Source: Acinetobacter beijerinckii CIP 110307 (GTDB taxonomy: Bacteria; Pseudomonadota; Gammaproteobacteria; Pseudomonadales; Moraxellaceae). From it: a DNA stretch of 64,000 nucleotides. The position numbers and the translations under genes are program-made. The stretch is from positions 625,086 through 689,085 of the forward strand of contig NZ_KB849764.1 of the NCBI RefSeq assembly GCF_000369005.1, given 5' to 3'. The notes beneath the pieces were generated by a model. The model ran no database searches, was not told the origin of the DNA, and saw only the letters and a program-made list of their open reading frames with translations. Of this stretch, positions 27,949 to 37,717 are shown piece by piece. The stretch's first letter is position 1, and each line of letters starts with the position of its first letter.

Positions 27949-27969
27949 CGAAAAGGATTTTCGTTTTTT
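27949..27969 (+). terminator. Short terminator-like hairpin upstream of rnd
   Basis: CGAAAA (27949-27954) pairs with TTTTCG (27958-27963) around GGA and is followed by six T. It is 130 bases after recR and 160 before rnd, so it could end the ybaB-recR transcript or act in the rnd leader. Confidence 0.6.
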
Positions 27970-27994
27970 GATGAATATAAAGGGAGTTAACTTC

Positions 27995-28021
27995 ATGTTT
28001 TGTGTATGGAATACTGATTAA
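27995..28021 (+). CDS. Possible 8-codon upstream ORF in the rnd leader
   Basis: ATG at 27995 begins a frame of eight codons (MFCVWNTD, then stop) preceded by AAAGGGAG (27979-27986) at a near-ideal 8-base distance, much better than the ribosome site of rnd itself. It could be a leader peptide, or chance. Confidence 0.25.
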   Translation: MFCVWNTD

Positions 28022-28110
28022 TTTTATTTTTTGCATTTGAGGTAGTTCAAGCAATATCTAATTCAAGATTAATTGCTGACTGTTCTTGTTATTTTTTTAT
28101 TTGAGCAAAT

Positions 28111-29253
28111 ATGTTTCAGTTTATCCAACAGCAAAATGAACTCGCTGTTCTCCTTACCCAAATGGAACACTGTTCCACTTATGCACTTGACACAGAGTTT
28201 ATTAAGGTTGATACCTTATATCCAAAGTTAGGTGTGTGTCAGATTAATTGTAATGGTCAAATTGCCTTATTAGATGATACATCGCTTAATTTAGAGCACT
28301 TTTGGCATAAGTTGTTTGCAGCGCAACAGAATATTTTTCACGCCTGTGGTGAAGATATTGATCTAATCTATCATTACGCAGATCAAAAGCCGCTAAAGAA
28401 TGTATTTGATACCCAAGTTGCAATGTCTTTTCTGGGGCATGGCTTACAGGTCAGTTATCAAAATGCATTGAAATCTTGTTTAAATATCGATATTGAAAAA
28501 GATCAAACGCGTTCAAATTGGCTGGCAAGACCATTAAGCCAAGATCAATTAAGTTACGCAGCTAATGATGTGCTTTATTTAGTGAAGCTAGCAGATACTT
28601 TAAAAACTGATCTTAAAGCTAAAGGGCTTTATCAATATGTTTTAGAGGATTGTCAAAACCTAACGAAAGAAATTGCAATGGAAACGCCACTTGCAGAACT
28701 TTATGCAGACATTGGTAATTATCGTCATAATCGCCGTGAATTAATGCAATTACAGCAATTAAGTATTTGGCGTGAGCAAATCACCAAAGCTTTAAATCAA
28801 CCTCGTAGTTTTATTCTTAAGAATTCAACCATGATTGATTTGGTTGAGAAGAATCCACGTAATAATTTCCAACTAGCTCAAATAAAGGACATGCGTCCGA
28901 ATGTAGTTCGTGAGCATGGTAAAACCATATTAGATTTATTAAAGTTTTTGCCTCCTGAAGATGAGTGGCCACTGAGAATGGCGCGACCTGTGAAAAGCAA
29001 TTCGAAAGAAGTAGCACCAAAAGTGGATGCTTTAATCGAAAACATCGTTATTCAGACAGGTATCCCAAAAGAAGTACTGTTACGTAAGAAATGGTTACAT
29101 GCCATTTATGAGCATGTTGTATTTCATTTCGATGAGCAGGATTTACCAAACTATTTGCTTGGTTGGCGTTATGAGATTTTAACGAAGCCACTCATTGAAC
29201 TTTTACGACAAGATATTGAATATTTAGCTACACAGATGAAAATTTCTAATTAA
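28111..29253 (+). CDS. rnd: Ribonuclease D
   Basis: 380 residues. The DEDD exonuclease motifs are YALDTEF (Asp27, Glu29), HACGEDIDL (near 88), VFDTQVAMSF and SYAANDVLYLVKLA (near 150). An HRDC-like helical region follows (about 200-290). RNase D trims tRNA 3' ends. The 292 bases upstream hold a terminator-like hairpin and a tiny open frame. No strong Shine-Dalgarno precedes ATG 28111 (GAGC only). Confidence 0.93.
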   Translation: MFQFIQQQNELAVLLTQMEHCSTYALDTEFIKVDTLYPKLGVCQINCNGQIALLDDTSLNLEHFWHKLFAAQQNIFHACGEDIDLIYHYADQKPLKNVFDTQVAMSFLGHGLQVSYQNALKSCLNIDIEKDQTRSNWLARPLSQDQLSYAANDVLYLVKLADTLKTDLKAKGLYQYVLEDCQNLTKEIAMETPLAELYADIGNYRHNRRELMQLQQLSIWREQITKALNQPRSFILKNSTMIDLVEKNPRNNFQLAQIKDMRPNVVREHGKTILDLLKFLPPEDEWPLRMARPVKSNSKEVAPKVDALIENIVIQTGIPKEVLLRKKWLHAIYEHVVFHFDEQDLPNYLLGWRYEILTKPLIELLRQDIEYLATQMKISN

Positions 29254-29392
29254 AAAGCTTCATTATGAAACACGACTGCTGCGTTAACATTCGTTAATGT
29301 ACCTAAGTTTTTTTTCATGTATGCTGTTTGTGGTTTGTTGCGTTTAAAGACTGTCAACAGTCCCTAAAGATTGACAAGAGTTGTGAGTAAAC

Positions 29393-29698
29393 ATGCACTG
29401 CGATATTTATAGATCAAGCAAAAAAGACGAAATGTATATGTATATTGCTCGTCCAGACTATTCTGCTGATAAAGAACTAGACAATCCCTTTGAATCTGTT
29501 CCAGAAAATGTTTTACAAGCTTTCGGCAAAGCTACTTTTGTTATGCATTTAGAACTTCACCATGAGCGTAAACTTGCTCGTGCGAATGTTTTGCATGTTT
29601 TAGACTCATTACAAACCAAAGGTTTTTTCATCCAAATGCCGCCAGAAGGGCTCATTAATCCGAATGCGGTAGAACCTGAGGGCTTACGTGGTGCTTGA
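29393..29698 (+). CDS. YcgL domain protein
   Basis: 101 residues. Its start [18 protein letters not shown], the central [12 protein letters not shown] and [15 protein letters not shown] near the end match the YcgL (DUF709) family of gamma-proteobacteria. It follows rnd, as ycgL homologues often do. The function is unknown. Its end overlaps the next gene by 11 bases. Confidence 0.88.
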   Translation: MHCDIYRSSKKDEMYMYIARPDYSADKELDNPFESVPENVLQAFGKATFVMHLELHHERKLARANVLHVLDSLQTKGFFIQMPPEGLINPNAVEPEGLRGA

Positions 29699-30077
29699 AA
29701 CTTTAACAGCAATTTGGTCTCGCATTCTTTCAGTTCTGGATCAATTTCCTGAAGAGAATGTTGCGATTATTGTTTATGTTACAGGGACAATTATTGCATT
29801 GTGGTGTTGGTATCGCTTGATGTCTCGATTACCCAATCCAATCGGTGGAATTCTTTGGATTATTGTCTTTGCTATTTTAGTAACGCCAACAATTTCAGAA
29901 GGTCCCAACTCGGCATTAGCACCCGCGATTTTTGGTTTGATTTTTGGTGTATTGACTAAGGAATATGTTTTAGTCTGGTCTAATTTATCCTTGATCCTAT
30001 TTGTTACTGGCATTGGCTTGTCTATAGGTTTTTGCTGGTCAAAATACACTGCAAATAAAATTGCGCACTCGGTTTAG
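29688..30077 (+). CDS. Small polytopic membrane protein of unknown function
   Basis: 129 residues with about four hydrophobic segments (near 24-43, 50-68, 76-92 and 96-116). It starts at GTG 29688 (or GTG 29691) inside the end of the ycgL gene, with GAGG at 29678-29681 upstream, so it is translationally coupled to it. No family is recognised. Confidence 0.65.
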   Translation: MVLETLTAIWSRILSVLDQFPEENVAIIVYVTGTIIALWCWYRLMSRLPNPIGGILWIIVFAILVTPTISEGPNSALAPAIFGLIFGVLTKEYVLVWSNLSLILFVTGIGLSIGFCWSKYTANKIAHSV

Positions 30078-30118
30078 ATATTCACATAAAGTTAAAGATA
30101 GAAAAATAAGGTTCTAAA

Positions 30119-30970
30119 ATGTCTGCTGATACACAACACTTTACTGGTACAGATCAATATATTGCAACTGACAGCCTAAAACTGGCAGTAAAAGCCGCAC
30201 GCGCCTTACAAAAGCCATTATTGGTTAAAGGTGAGCCGGGTACGGGTAAAACTTTACTTGCCGAGCAAGTTGCAGAAAGTTTAGGACTAAAGCTGATTAC
30301 TTGGCATATCAAATCAACAACCAAAGCGCAGCAAGGTTTGTATGAGTATGATGCAGTTTCACGCTTACGTGATAGCCAGCTAGGTGATGATCGTGTCTAT
30401 GACATTAAAAATTATATTAAACCGGGTAAATTGTGGGAAGCATTTACCAATGAAGAACGTTGTGTATTGTTGATTGATGAAATCGACAAAGCAGATATTG
30501 AGTTTCCAAATGACTTATTACATGAGCTAGACAAAATGTCGTTCTATGTTTATGAGACAGGTGAGACCATTACCGCGACACAACGACCTATTGTAATCAT
30601 CACTTCGAATAATGAGAAAGAACTACCAGATGCATTCTTGCGTCGTTGTTTTTTCCATTATATTGAATTCCCAGATGAAGCAACCATGCGTGAAATCATT
30701 GCTGTTCATTTTCCTAATATTTCAAATACATTGGTCAGTGAAGCATTACAAGTATTCTTTAAGTTACGTGAAGTGACAAATTTAAAGAAACCACCATCAA
30801 CGTCAGAGTTAATTGACTGGTTAAGCTTACTCATGGCAGATGATATGCCTGAAGATGTATTACGCAATCACGATAAGTCTAAAGCAATCCCACCTTTGTA
30901 TGGCGCGCTAATCAAAAATGAACAAGATGTACAATTACTTGAACGTTTAGCATTTATGTCACGCCGTTAA
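30119..30970 (+). CDS. MoxR family AAA+ ATPase
   Basis: 283 residues. Walker A GEPGTGKT (38-45), Walker B VLLIDEIDKAD (near 117-127), sensor 1 IIITSNNEKELPDAFLRRC with arginine finger (near 158-176). MoxR ATPases act as chaperones that insert metal or assemble complexes together with a VWA protein. The VWA partner follows after 12 bases, so the pair is an operon. The client is unknown; no adjacent candidate is obvious. Confidence 0.9.
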   Translation: MSADTQHFTGTDQYIATDSLKLAVKAARALQKPLLVKGEPGTGKTLLAEQVAESLGLKLITWHIKSTTKAQQGLYEYDAVSRLRDSQLGDDRVYDIKNYIKPGKLWEAFTNEERCVLLIDEIDKADIEFPNDLLHELDKMSFYVYETGETITATQRPIVIITSNNEKELPDAFLRRCFFHYIEFPDEATMREIIAVHFPNISNTLVSEALQVFFKLREVTNLKKPPSTSELIDWLSLLMADDMPEDVLRNHDKSKAIPPLYGALIKNEQDVQLLERLAFMSRR

Positions 30971-30982
30971 GAGTGTAAATAC

Positions 30983-32170
30983 ATGTTTGTGCGATTGTTT
31001 TACACCTTACGTAAATATGGTGTACCTGTTACAACACGTGAGTTGATTGATCTCAATCAAGCTGTTGCGTCAGGTCTTGTATTTGCAGATCAGGAAGAAT
31101 TCTATCAGTTGGCTAAAACAATTTTAGTCAAAGATGAGCGTTTCTTTGACAAGTTCGATCGTGCCATGAAAGATTACTTTGATGGCATAGAAACTTTTGA
31201 TTTAGATGAATTACTTAAACAAGTTCATAAGTTACCTAAAGAATGGTTTGACCTTGAATTGTTAGAAAAACATCTGACGGCAGAGCAACGCGCTGAGCTA
31301 CAAAAAGCTGGTTCTTTGGAAGAACTGATGAAAATGTTGGAAGAACGGTTACGTGAACAACATAAAAAACATCAGGGTGGTAACCGAATGGTTGGTACAG
31401 GCGGAACTTCACCTTTTGGTGCTTTTGGTGATCATCCCGAAGGTGTTCGTATAGGTGGTCCGGGACGCAAACGTTCAGCTGTAAAAGTGTGGGAACAACG
31501 CAAATATCAAAATCTTGATGATGATCAAGTTTTGGGAACGCGTCAGATGCAAATCGCATTACGCCGTTTACGTAAGTTTGCGCGTCAAGGCGCGGCTGAA
31601 GAGCTTGATGTTGACGGTACTATTCGAGAAACAGCAAAGCAGGGTATTTTGGACGTGCAACTTGTCCCTGAGCGCCGTAACCGTATCAAAGTGTTAATGC
31701 TGTTTGATGTTGGCGGCTCCATGGATGCTTATATTGCTGAATGTGAGAAACTGTTTAGTGCCGCCAAGTCAGAATTTAAGACATTAGAGTATTTCTATTT
31801 CCATAACTGTTTGTATGACTATGTGTGGAAAGATAACCACCGTCGAAGTTCGACACGTATGAATACATGGGATTTATTGCATACCTATGGTCGTGACTAT
31901 CGTGTCATCATTGTTGGTGATGCCAGTATGGCACCCTACGAACTCAAGTCAGCGGGCGGTTCCGTAGAATACATGAATGATGAAGCTGGAGAGGTGTGGT
32001 TAAGACGAATCCGTCAACATTTTGATAAAACGGCTTGGCTAAATCCTGAAACCGAAGGCTACTGGCATTACACACAGACAATTAACTGGATTAAAAATAT
32101 TTTTGAAAATCACATGTATCCAATGACTTTGAAAGGTATTGAGGACATGACTCGCTATTTATCACGCTAA
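30983..32170 (+). CDS. VWA domain protein (CoxE-like), partner of the MoxR ATPase
   Basis: 395 residues. The N-terminal helical part (1-150) is followed by a glycine-rich linker (HQGGNRMVGTGGTSPFGAFG near 132-151). The C-terminal von Willebrand A domain begins KVLMLFDVGGSMDAYI (near 232-247), a MIDAS of the form DxGxS. It is the usual second gene of MoxR/CoxE pairs. The role, likely remodelling of a metal enzyme or membrane complex, is inferred. Confidence 0.88.
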   Translation: MFVRLFYTLRKYGVPVTTRELIDLNQAVASGLVFADQEEFYQLAKTILVKDERFFDKFDRAMKDYFDGIETFDLDELLKQVHKLPKEWFDLELLEKHLTAEQRAELQKAGSLEELMKMLEERLREQHKKHQGGNRMVGTGGTSPFGAFGDHPEGVRIGGPGRKRSAVKVWEQRKYQNLDDDQVLGTRQMQIALRRLRKFARQGAAEELDVDGTIRETAKQGILDVQLVPERRNRIKVLMLFDVGGSMDAYIAECEKLFSAAKSEFKTLEYFYFHNCLYDYVWKDNHRRSSTRMNTWDLLHTYGRDYRVIIVGDASMAPYELKSAGGSVEYMNDEAGEVWLRRIRQHFDKTAWLNPETEGYWHYTQTINWIKNIFENHMYPMTLKGIEDMTRYLSR

Positions 32171-32206
32171 CACTTAACTTAAAAGTGAATAAGAATAGGA
32201 ATAATA

Positions 32207-33412
32207 ATGGAACATCAAATAAATGGGATTGCTTTACCGAATGAAGCTGGTTTCTTTGGCGATTTTGGCGGGCAATTTATTCCCCCACATTTAAAAGAAG
32301 CAATGGATGAAATTAATCAGGCTTACGAAGAAATTCGTCATACACTTGAATTTCAAAATGAACTCAATGATCTTTTTAAGCATTATGTAGGGCGTCCAAG
32401 CCCTTTATTTCATGCGAGACGTTTATCAGATCAGTTAGGTGGTGCGCAGATTTATTTGAAACGTGAAGATTTAAATCATACAGGCGCACATAAAATCAAT
32501 CACTGTTTGGGTGAGGCTTTGCTAGCTAAGTATATGGGCAAGAGCAAAGTGATTGCTGAAACAGGTGCGGGGCAGCACGGCGTGGCTTTGGCAACGGCTT
32601 GTGCATTGGTCGGTATCCCATGTGAAATCCATATGGGGCAAGTAGATATTGAAAAAGAACATCCAAATGTGGTCAAGATGAAAATTTTGGGTGCAAAATT
32701 GGTTTCTGTTACTCAGGGGACAGCAACTTTAAAAGATGCAGTCGATAGCGCTTTTGAAGAGTATTTAAAAGATCCTAAAAATTATATTTACGCGATTGGC
32801 TCTGTGGTTGGTCCTCATCCATTTCCTAAAATGGTACGTGACTTCCAGTCAATTATTGGTAATGAAATTAAAGTTCAAACTAATGAACGCTTCGGAAAAA
32901 ATCCTGACTATGTTGTGGCTTGTGTTGGTGGTGGATCAAATGCAATTGGTGCTTTTACCGCATTTTTAAATACACCAGAAGTTAAATTAGTGGGTATTGA
33001 ACCCGCAGGTCATGGTTTAGATACAGATAAGCATTCAGCAACGCTAACTTTAGGAAAACCTGGTCAAATTCATGGGATGGCGTGTTACGTACTTGAGGAT
33101 GAAAAGGGTGAGCCACTTCCTGTACATTCGATTGCTTCTGGGTTGGATTATCCTGGTGTAGGACCTCAACATAGTTATCTGAAAGAACTTGGTCGTGTTC
33201 AGTATGAAACTGCTACTGACCAAGAATGTCTAGATGCATTTATGACACTTTCACGTGTAGAGGGAATTGTACCTGCTTTAGAAAGTTCGCATGCAGTTTC
33301 TTGGGCATTACGCGAAGCGCCTAGAATGGATAAAAATATCAAGATTGTTGTAAATTTATCTGGTCGTGGTGATAAAGATGCTGATTATGTAGCTGAGAAA
33401 TTAGGGCTTTAA
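32207..33412 (+). CDS. Tryptophan synthase beta-like PLP enzyme, stand-alone
   Basis: 401 residues of the TrpB family. [14 protein letters not shown] holds the PLP Lys96, and AETGAGQHG holds Glu118, equivalent to the catalytic Glu of TrpB. The phosphate-binding loop is [10 protein letters not shown] (near 243-252). Classical TrpB joins indole and serine. Unlike typical TrpB, several stretches differ ([34 protein letters not shown]), and no trpA is adjacent on either side, so this may be a paralogue acting without TrpA. The gene follows the MoxR/VWA pair with a terminator after it. trpB itself cannot be excluded. Confidence 0.75.
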   Translation: MEHQINGIALPNEAGFFGDFGGQFIPPHLKEAMDEINQAYEEIRHTLEFQNELNDLFKHYVGRPSPLFHARRLSDQLGGAQIYLKREDLNHTGAHKINHCLGEALLAKYMGKSKVIAETGAGQHGVALATACALVGIPCEIHMGQVDIEKEHPNVVKMKILGAKLVSVTQGTATLKDAVDSAFEEYLKDPKNYIYAIGSVVGPHPFPKMVRDFQSIIGNEIKVQTNERFGKNPDYVVACVGGGSNAIGAFTAFLNTPEVKLVGIEPAGHGLDTDKHSATLTLGKPGQIHGMACYVLEDEKGEPLPVHSIASGLDYPGVGPQHSYLKELGRVQYETATDQECLDAFMTLSRVEGIVPALESSHAVSWALREAPRMDKNIKIVVNLSGRGDKDADYVAEKLGL

Positions 33413-33442
33413 TTTGTAATTATTGAATTACTAAAATAATGG

Positions 33443-33470
33443 CCGCTTCTGTATAGAGGCGGTTTTTTTT
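33443..33470 (+). terminator. Terminator after the trpB-like gene
   Basis: CCGCTTCT (33443-33450) pairs with AGAGGCGG (33455-33462) with one G-T wobble, followed by eight T. Confidence 0.9.
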
Positions 33471-33538
33471 CTGTTAAATAGATGCTAATCCCGTTAGAAT
33501 AAAGCGTTTTTGCAATTAGCACTTTTGGAGACGCCTAA

Positions 33539-34552
33539 GTGGAGCGACCTACAATCAGCCCTGAACATTTACAAGAAGCGGCTGAAAACTTAGTAACCAT
33601 TCGAGATTTTATTCGTTTTGGTGTAACCGCACTTCGTCAATATGACGCACACTTAGGTCAAGGTACTGAAGATTATTTTGCTGAAAGCTCAGCACTGGTT
33701 TTGCAAACACTTTCTCTAGAATGGAAAGCTGATGCAGAAATCTTAGATGCGAAACTATTGCCAACTGAAAAAGCAGAATTTTTAAGTTTATTAGAACGCC
33801 GTATTAACGATCGTATTCCGACCTCGTATTTATTGAATTTGGCTTATTTCTGTAATAAACCTTACTATGTAGATGAGCGCGTACTTATTCCACGTTCACC
33901 GATCGCTGAATTGATTGAACAACGATTTGCACCATATTGCTTGAATGAAAATGGTCAAATGTTAGAAGCATTTAATAACTTACCTGAAAACACTAACCCT
34001 AAAACGCCACAGCGTATTTTAGATATGTGCACAGGTTCTGGATGTATTGCAATCGCTTTAGCATATGCATTCCCAGATTCTGAAGTAGATGCAACGGATA
34101 TTTCAAAGGAAGCTTTGGAAGTTGCGTCAATTAATGCCGAACATCACGATAAGCAATATCAAGTTGCATTACTTGAATCTGATTTGTTTGCAAAAATTCC
34201 TGCTGAAAATCAGTATGATTTGATCGTAAGTAATCCTCCATATGTAGACGCAGAGGATATGGCTGACTTACCAGAAGAATTCTTACATGAGCCTGAACTT
34301 GCACTTGCAGCGGGTCAAGATGGTTTAGATTTGGTTCGTAAAATGTTAGCGCAAGCTGCTGATTACTTAACAGAGGATGGTTTAATCGTCATCGAAGTCG
34401 GTAATTCAGAATGGGCAATGCGCCAAAACTTCAACACCGTTGATTTCCATTGGCTTACTTTCCAAAAAGGCGGTTCTGGTATTTTTGCTTTAACTGCTGA
34501 ACAATGCCGCCGCTATAAAGAACTGTTTCAGCAGTCTATCGCACTGAACTAG
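33539..34552 (+). CDS. prmB: 50S ribosomal protein L3 glutamine methyltransferase
   Basis: 337 residues from GTG 33539, preceded by TTGGAGA at good distance. The SAM-binding motif is RILDMCTGSGCIAIALA (near 160-176) and the catalytic NPPY lies in LIVSNPPYVD (near 228-237). The long N-terminal helical domain and length fit PrmB rather than PrmC. It methylates Gln of ribosomal protein L3. It is followed closely by a small gene and aroC, the same order (prmB-aroC) found in many gamma-proteobacteria. Confidence 0.93.
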   Translation: MERPTISPEHLQEAAENLVTIRDFIRFGVTALRQYDAHLGQGTEDYFAESSALVLQTLSLEWKADAEILDAKLLPTEKAEFLSLLERRINDRIPTSYLLNLAYFCNKPYYVDERVLIPRSPIAELIEQRFAPYCLNENGQMLEAFNNLPENTNPKTPQRILDMCTGSGCIAIALAYAFPDSEVDATDISKEALEVASINAEHHDKQYQVALLESDLFAKIPAENQYDLIVSNPPYVDAEDMADLPEEFLHEPELALAAGQDGLDLVRKMLAQAADYLTEDGLIVIEVGNSEWAMRQNFNTVDFHWLTFQKGGSGIFALTAEQCRRYKELFQQSIALN

Positions 34553-34563
34553 AGAGATATGCC

Positions 34564-34929
34564 ATGTCGATTGCAGAAATTCTATTAGCGGATAACCCTG
34601 ACTTAGATCAAACTAAAATTCAGCAGTTTAAAGATGGTTTCATTCAGTTAAAAAACAAATGGAATCAGAGTGGAATTGATGCAATTAATTCGGAAGTTTT
34701 TAAGCAAGAAATTTGTCAGCAATTTGATCAACTCCTTGTAAATCTAGGCTATGGTGAGTTTGATCCTGATGACGCGCAATCATTGATTCATAGTCTTTAT
34801 TTAGTCTCAGATCATAAGAATCTGATTGAATATATTGTCCTGAGTTATCGTCAGCAATGTGGTGATGATGTTTTAGGAAATATCTATGAATCAATGCTTG
34901 AAGAGATGCACCACAGTTTCGATGAATAA
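34564..34929 (+). CDS. Hypothetical protein between prmB and aroC
   Basis: 121 residues, mainly helical and acidic, with no signal or membrane span. It begins MSIAEILLADNPDLDQTKI. The GAGAGA ribosome site overlaps the end of prmB, and aroC starts 15 bases after it, so all three are probably one operon. I do not recognise the family. Confidence 0.65.
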   Translation: MSIAEILLADNPDLDQTKIQQFKDGFIQLKNKWNQSGIDAINSEVFKQEICQQFDQLLVNLGYGEFDPDDAQSLIHSLYLVSDHKNLIEYIVLSYRQQCGDDVLGNIYESMLEEMHHSFDE

Positions 34930-34944
34930 AAGATAGGATAGAAA

Positions 34945-36033
34945 ATGGCAGGAAATAGTATTGGTCAGTTATTCCGTGTGACGACGTGTGGTGAATCACA
35001 TGGTGCTGGTTTGATGGCAATTGTAGATGGTGTGCCACCGGGACTTGAACTTTGCGAAGCAGATTTACAAAAAGATTTGGATCGCCGTAAACCTGGAACC
35101 TCTAAGTTTGCAACCCAACGTAAAGAGCCGGATCAAGTTGAAATTATTTCTGGGGTTTTTGAAGGCAAAACTACGGGTACATCAATTGGATTATTGATTC
35201 GCAATACAGATCAAAAATCAAAGGATTACGGTAATATTGCTCAAACATTCCGTCCTGGTCATGCTGATTATACTTATACTCAAAAATATGGTTTCCGCGA
35301 TTATCGTGGAGGCGGTCGTTCAAGCGCACGTGAAACAGCAATGCGTGTCGCTGCAGGTGCAATTGCTAAAAAGTATCTTGCTGAAAAATTTGGTATTGAT
35401 ATTCGCGGGCACGTTACACAAATTGGTAATGAGGTTGCAGAAAAATTAGATTGGGCAGAAGTACCAAATAATCCTTTTTTCTGTGGTGATGTAGATGCAG
35501 TTCCTCGTTTTGAGCAATTGGTCACAGCATTACGTGAGCAAGGGACAAGTTGCGGTGCAAAACTTGAAATCGTTGCTGAAAAAGTACCAGTAGGATGGGG
35601 TGAACCTGTATTTGATCGCTTAGATGCAGATATTGCTCATGCCATGATGAGTATCAATGCAGTTAAAGGTGTTGAAATCGGAGATGGTTTTGCTGTAGCT
35701 GGACAGTTTGGTCATGAAACTCGTGATGAACTTACGACAGATGGTTTCCTTGCGAATCACGCTGGTGGCATCCTTGGTGGTATTTCAAGTGGTCAAACCA
35801 TCCGTGTAGCGATTGCGCTAAAACCAACAGCTAGTATTACCACACCAGGTAAAACCATCACCATTGATCGCGAAAATACAGATGTATTAACCAAAGGTCG
35901 TCATGATCCTTGTGTTGGTGTGCGTGCTACACCGATTGCTGAAGCAATGCTAGCTATTGTTTTAATGGATCACTTTTTAAGAAATCGTGCACAGAATGCA
36001 GATGTAATTTCTCCGTTCCTACCGATTGAATAA
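34945..36033 (+). CDS. aroC: Chorismate synthase
   Basis: 362 residues, the family norm. Signatures are [11 protein letters not shown] (near 11-21), [20 protein letters not shown] (near 104-123), [16 protein letters not shown] (near 125-140) and the C-terminal [17 protein letters not shown] (near 318-334). It converts EPSP to chorismate with reduced FMN, the last step of the shikimate route begun by the DAHP synthase at 11927. Confidence 0.97.
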   Translation: MAGNSIGQLFRVTTCGESHGAGLMAIVDGVPPGLELCEADLQKDLDRRKPGTSKFATQRKEPDQVEIISGVFEGKTTGTSIGLLIRNTDQKSKDYGNIAQTFRPGHADYTYTQKYGFRDYRGGGRSSARETAMRVAAGAIAKKYLAEKFGIDIRGHVTQIGNEVAEKLDWAEVPNNPFFCGDVDAVPRFEQLVTALREQGTSCGAKLEIVAEKVPVGWGEPVFDRLDADIAHAMMSINAVKGVEIGDGFAVAGQFGHETRDELTTDGFLANHAGGILGGISSGQTIRVAIALKPTASITTPGKTITIDRENTDVLTKGRHDPCVGVRATPIAEAMLAIVLMDHFLRNRAQNADVISPFLPIE

Positions 36034-36049
36034 TTCTAATCTAAACTAT

Positions 36050-36083
36050 TAGCCACATTTATAACGTTTGATAAATGTGGCTA
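36050..36083 (+). terminator. Terminator after aroC
   Basis: TAGCCACATTTAT (36050-36062) pairs perfectly with ATAAATGTGGCTA (36071-36083), then AATTATTTTTT. Confidence 0.88.
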
Positions 36084-36143
36084 AATTATTTTTTACTTTA
36101 AATTAAACTATATTTTAATTTTAGTTAAATAATAATATAAAAT

Positions 36144-37373
36144 CTAAAGTGCTTCAGAAATAATATTATTTGTTGATGCTAAGTGATATTGATTCCTACC
36201 ATTACTTTTCGCTACATATAGTGCATGATCAGCTTGAGAAATAAACTCAGAAAGACTGTCATTTAAATGAGGTACAGTAGTAGCAACACCAACGCTAATA
36301 GTAACGTGCTTTGAAACATTACTTTTAGGATGAATTATTCCTATATTTCTCACTAGCTCCATTAGGCGTTGCACTTGAATAAGCGCTTGATCTTTATCAG
36401 TCATCGAAAATAATAGTAAAAACTCTTCACCACCATAACGCGCTGCTAAATCACCACTACGAGATGAAATAGAACCCAAAAGAATCGCAATTCTCCTTAA
36501 ACACTGGTCACCTTGTATATGTCCTAAAGTATCGTTATAGGATTTAAAGAAATCAATATCAATCATCATAATCGTAATAGGTACTTCATGGCGAATTGCT
36601 CTTTTCCATTCATTTTCAAGAACTTCATCAAGATATCTTCGATTAGCTAAACCAGTCAAAGCATCTTGTTGAGAAAGAATAGAAAGTTGCTGTGCCTGAC
36701 GCATCAGCTCTAATCGATTAAGCTCAATCATACAGTTTTGTAAGTAGTTTTCACGATGTTGACGATCCGTAGCGTAGGCTAGTGCCATCCCTAAAAAACT
36801 ACTAAATGTGTATGTTCTATTTAAAAAAGTCCAGTCAATAGAACCATTTAACCATGTGCTCGCAGCAACACCAATCACGCCACCACACCATCCTGCAAGA
36901 ATTGCAGTATAAAACCTCATACCGACAAATCCATAGATAATAATGACCGCATACATCATTGCTGCATGAAATAGCACATTACTTTGACCTTGTTCTAAGA
37001 CGTTAATCAAGGTAAAAGTGAGTGCTACAGCTCCCGTTGATCCGAAACAAACATAATGATCAAACCATTTATTCATAAATGGTACGAATGCTAGCAACCA
37101 AGCAAAAACAATAATAATTCCAACCCAACCATAATACGTAATCCATTCAAGGCGCATTTCTGTTGGCAAAGCCTGATATGTACCAAAACTTAAGTATAAA
37201 TATAATGCTAAAATGATAGGGGCACGATAACGAAACTCATATGCAGCTTCATTTCTGTATTGATCTCGATAAATCGCTTCTAATTCTTTAGGAAACCAAA
37301 CTAAATTTAGTCCGCGAGAAATTAGCAAGTCGATTTGTTCTTGTCCCAAAATATTGGAAGCTTTCAACTTCAT
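36144..37373 (-). CDS. Membrane-bound GGDEF diguanylate cyclase
   Basis: From ATG 37373 (GAGAG upstream; an upstream TTG at 37394 is less likely) it is 409 residues. About five to six membrane helices span residues 45-205. A GGDEF domain follows from DALTGLANRRYLDE (near 240) to RYGGEEFLLL (near 310-319), the active GG(D/E)EF form, ending ADHALYVAKSNGRNQYH. It should make cyclic di-GMP from GTP. The membrane sensor domain is not of a type I recognise. No EAL domain is present. Confidence 0.9.
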   Translation of the reverse strand: MKLKASNILGQEQIDLLISRGLNLVWFPKELEAIYRDQYRNEAAYEFRYRAPIILALYLYLSFGTYQALPTEMRLEWITYYGWVGIIIVFAWLLAFVPFMNKWFDHYVCFGSTGAVALTFTLINVLEQGQSNVLFHAAMMYAVIIIYGFVGMRFYTAILAGWCGGVIGVAASTWLNGSIDWTFLNRTYTFSSFLGMALAYATDRQHRENYLQNCMIELNRLELMRQAQQLSILSQQDALTGLANRRYLDEVLENEWKRAIRHEVPITIMMIDIDFFKSYNDTLGHIQGDQCLRRIAILLGSISSRSGDLAARYGGEEFLLLFSMTDKDQALIQVQRLMELVRNIGIIHPKSNVSKHVTISVGVATTVPHLNDSLSEFISQADHALYVAKSNGRNQYHLASTNNIISEAL

Positions 37374-37717
37374 CTTATCTCTCACCACTCCCAATGTTTT
37401 TATAAATGTAAAAAAGGGATTATTTTTTAACTACGTTACACTGATTTAAATAAAATGTGTATTGGATAATAAAAAATTATTAATTTTTTTATCTTAGTCA
37501 CTATGTGTTATTAATAATCTATCATATTCTTAGGTCCTTAAAGAAGCAGTTTATTAAATAAATTATTGATTAATCATACTAAAATCACGCCAATACAAAA
37601 ACTGTTACAATTTAAACAACAACGATTGTATATCTGCTATATTAAGATACAATTAATAAAAAAGCAGCAATCACGGATTGTGATTGGACTAAGTCATACG
37701 AAATAGGAAGCATCGCA
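37374..37717. other. 344-base divergent intergenic region with inverted repeats
   Basis: It holds promoters for the GGDEF gene (minus) and the UndA-like gene (plus) and no open frame I can support. Two inverted repeats lie near the plus-strand gene: ATTGTAT (37625-37631) with ATACAAT (37647-37653), and the CAATCAC repeat listed separately. Confidence 0.5.
37668..37686. promoter_or_regulatory. 7-5-7 inverted repeat, candidate operator in the UndA-like gene leader
   Basis: CAATCAC GGATT GTGATTG is a perfect 7-bp inverted repeat with a 5-base spacer, 31 bases before ATG 37718. It could bind a dimeric regulator or fold in the mRNA leader. Confidence 0.4.
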
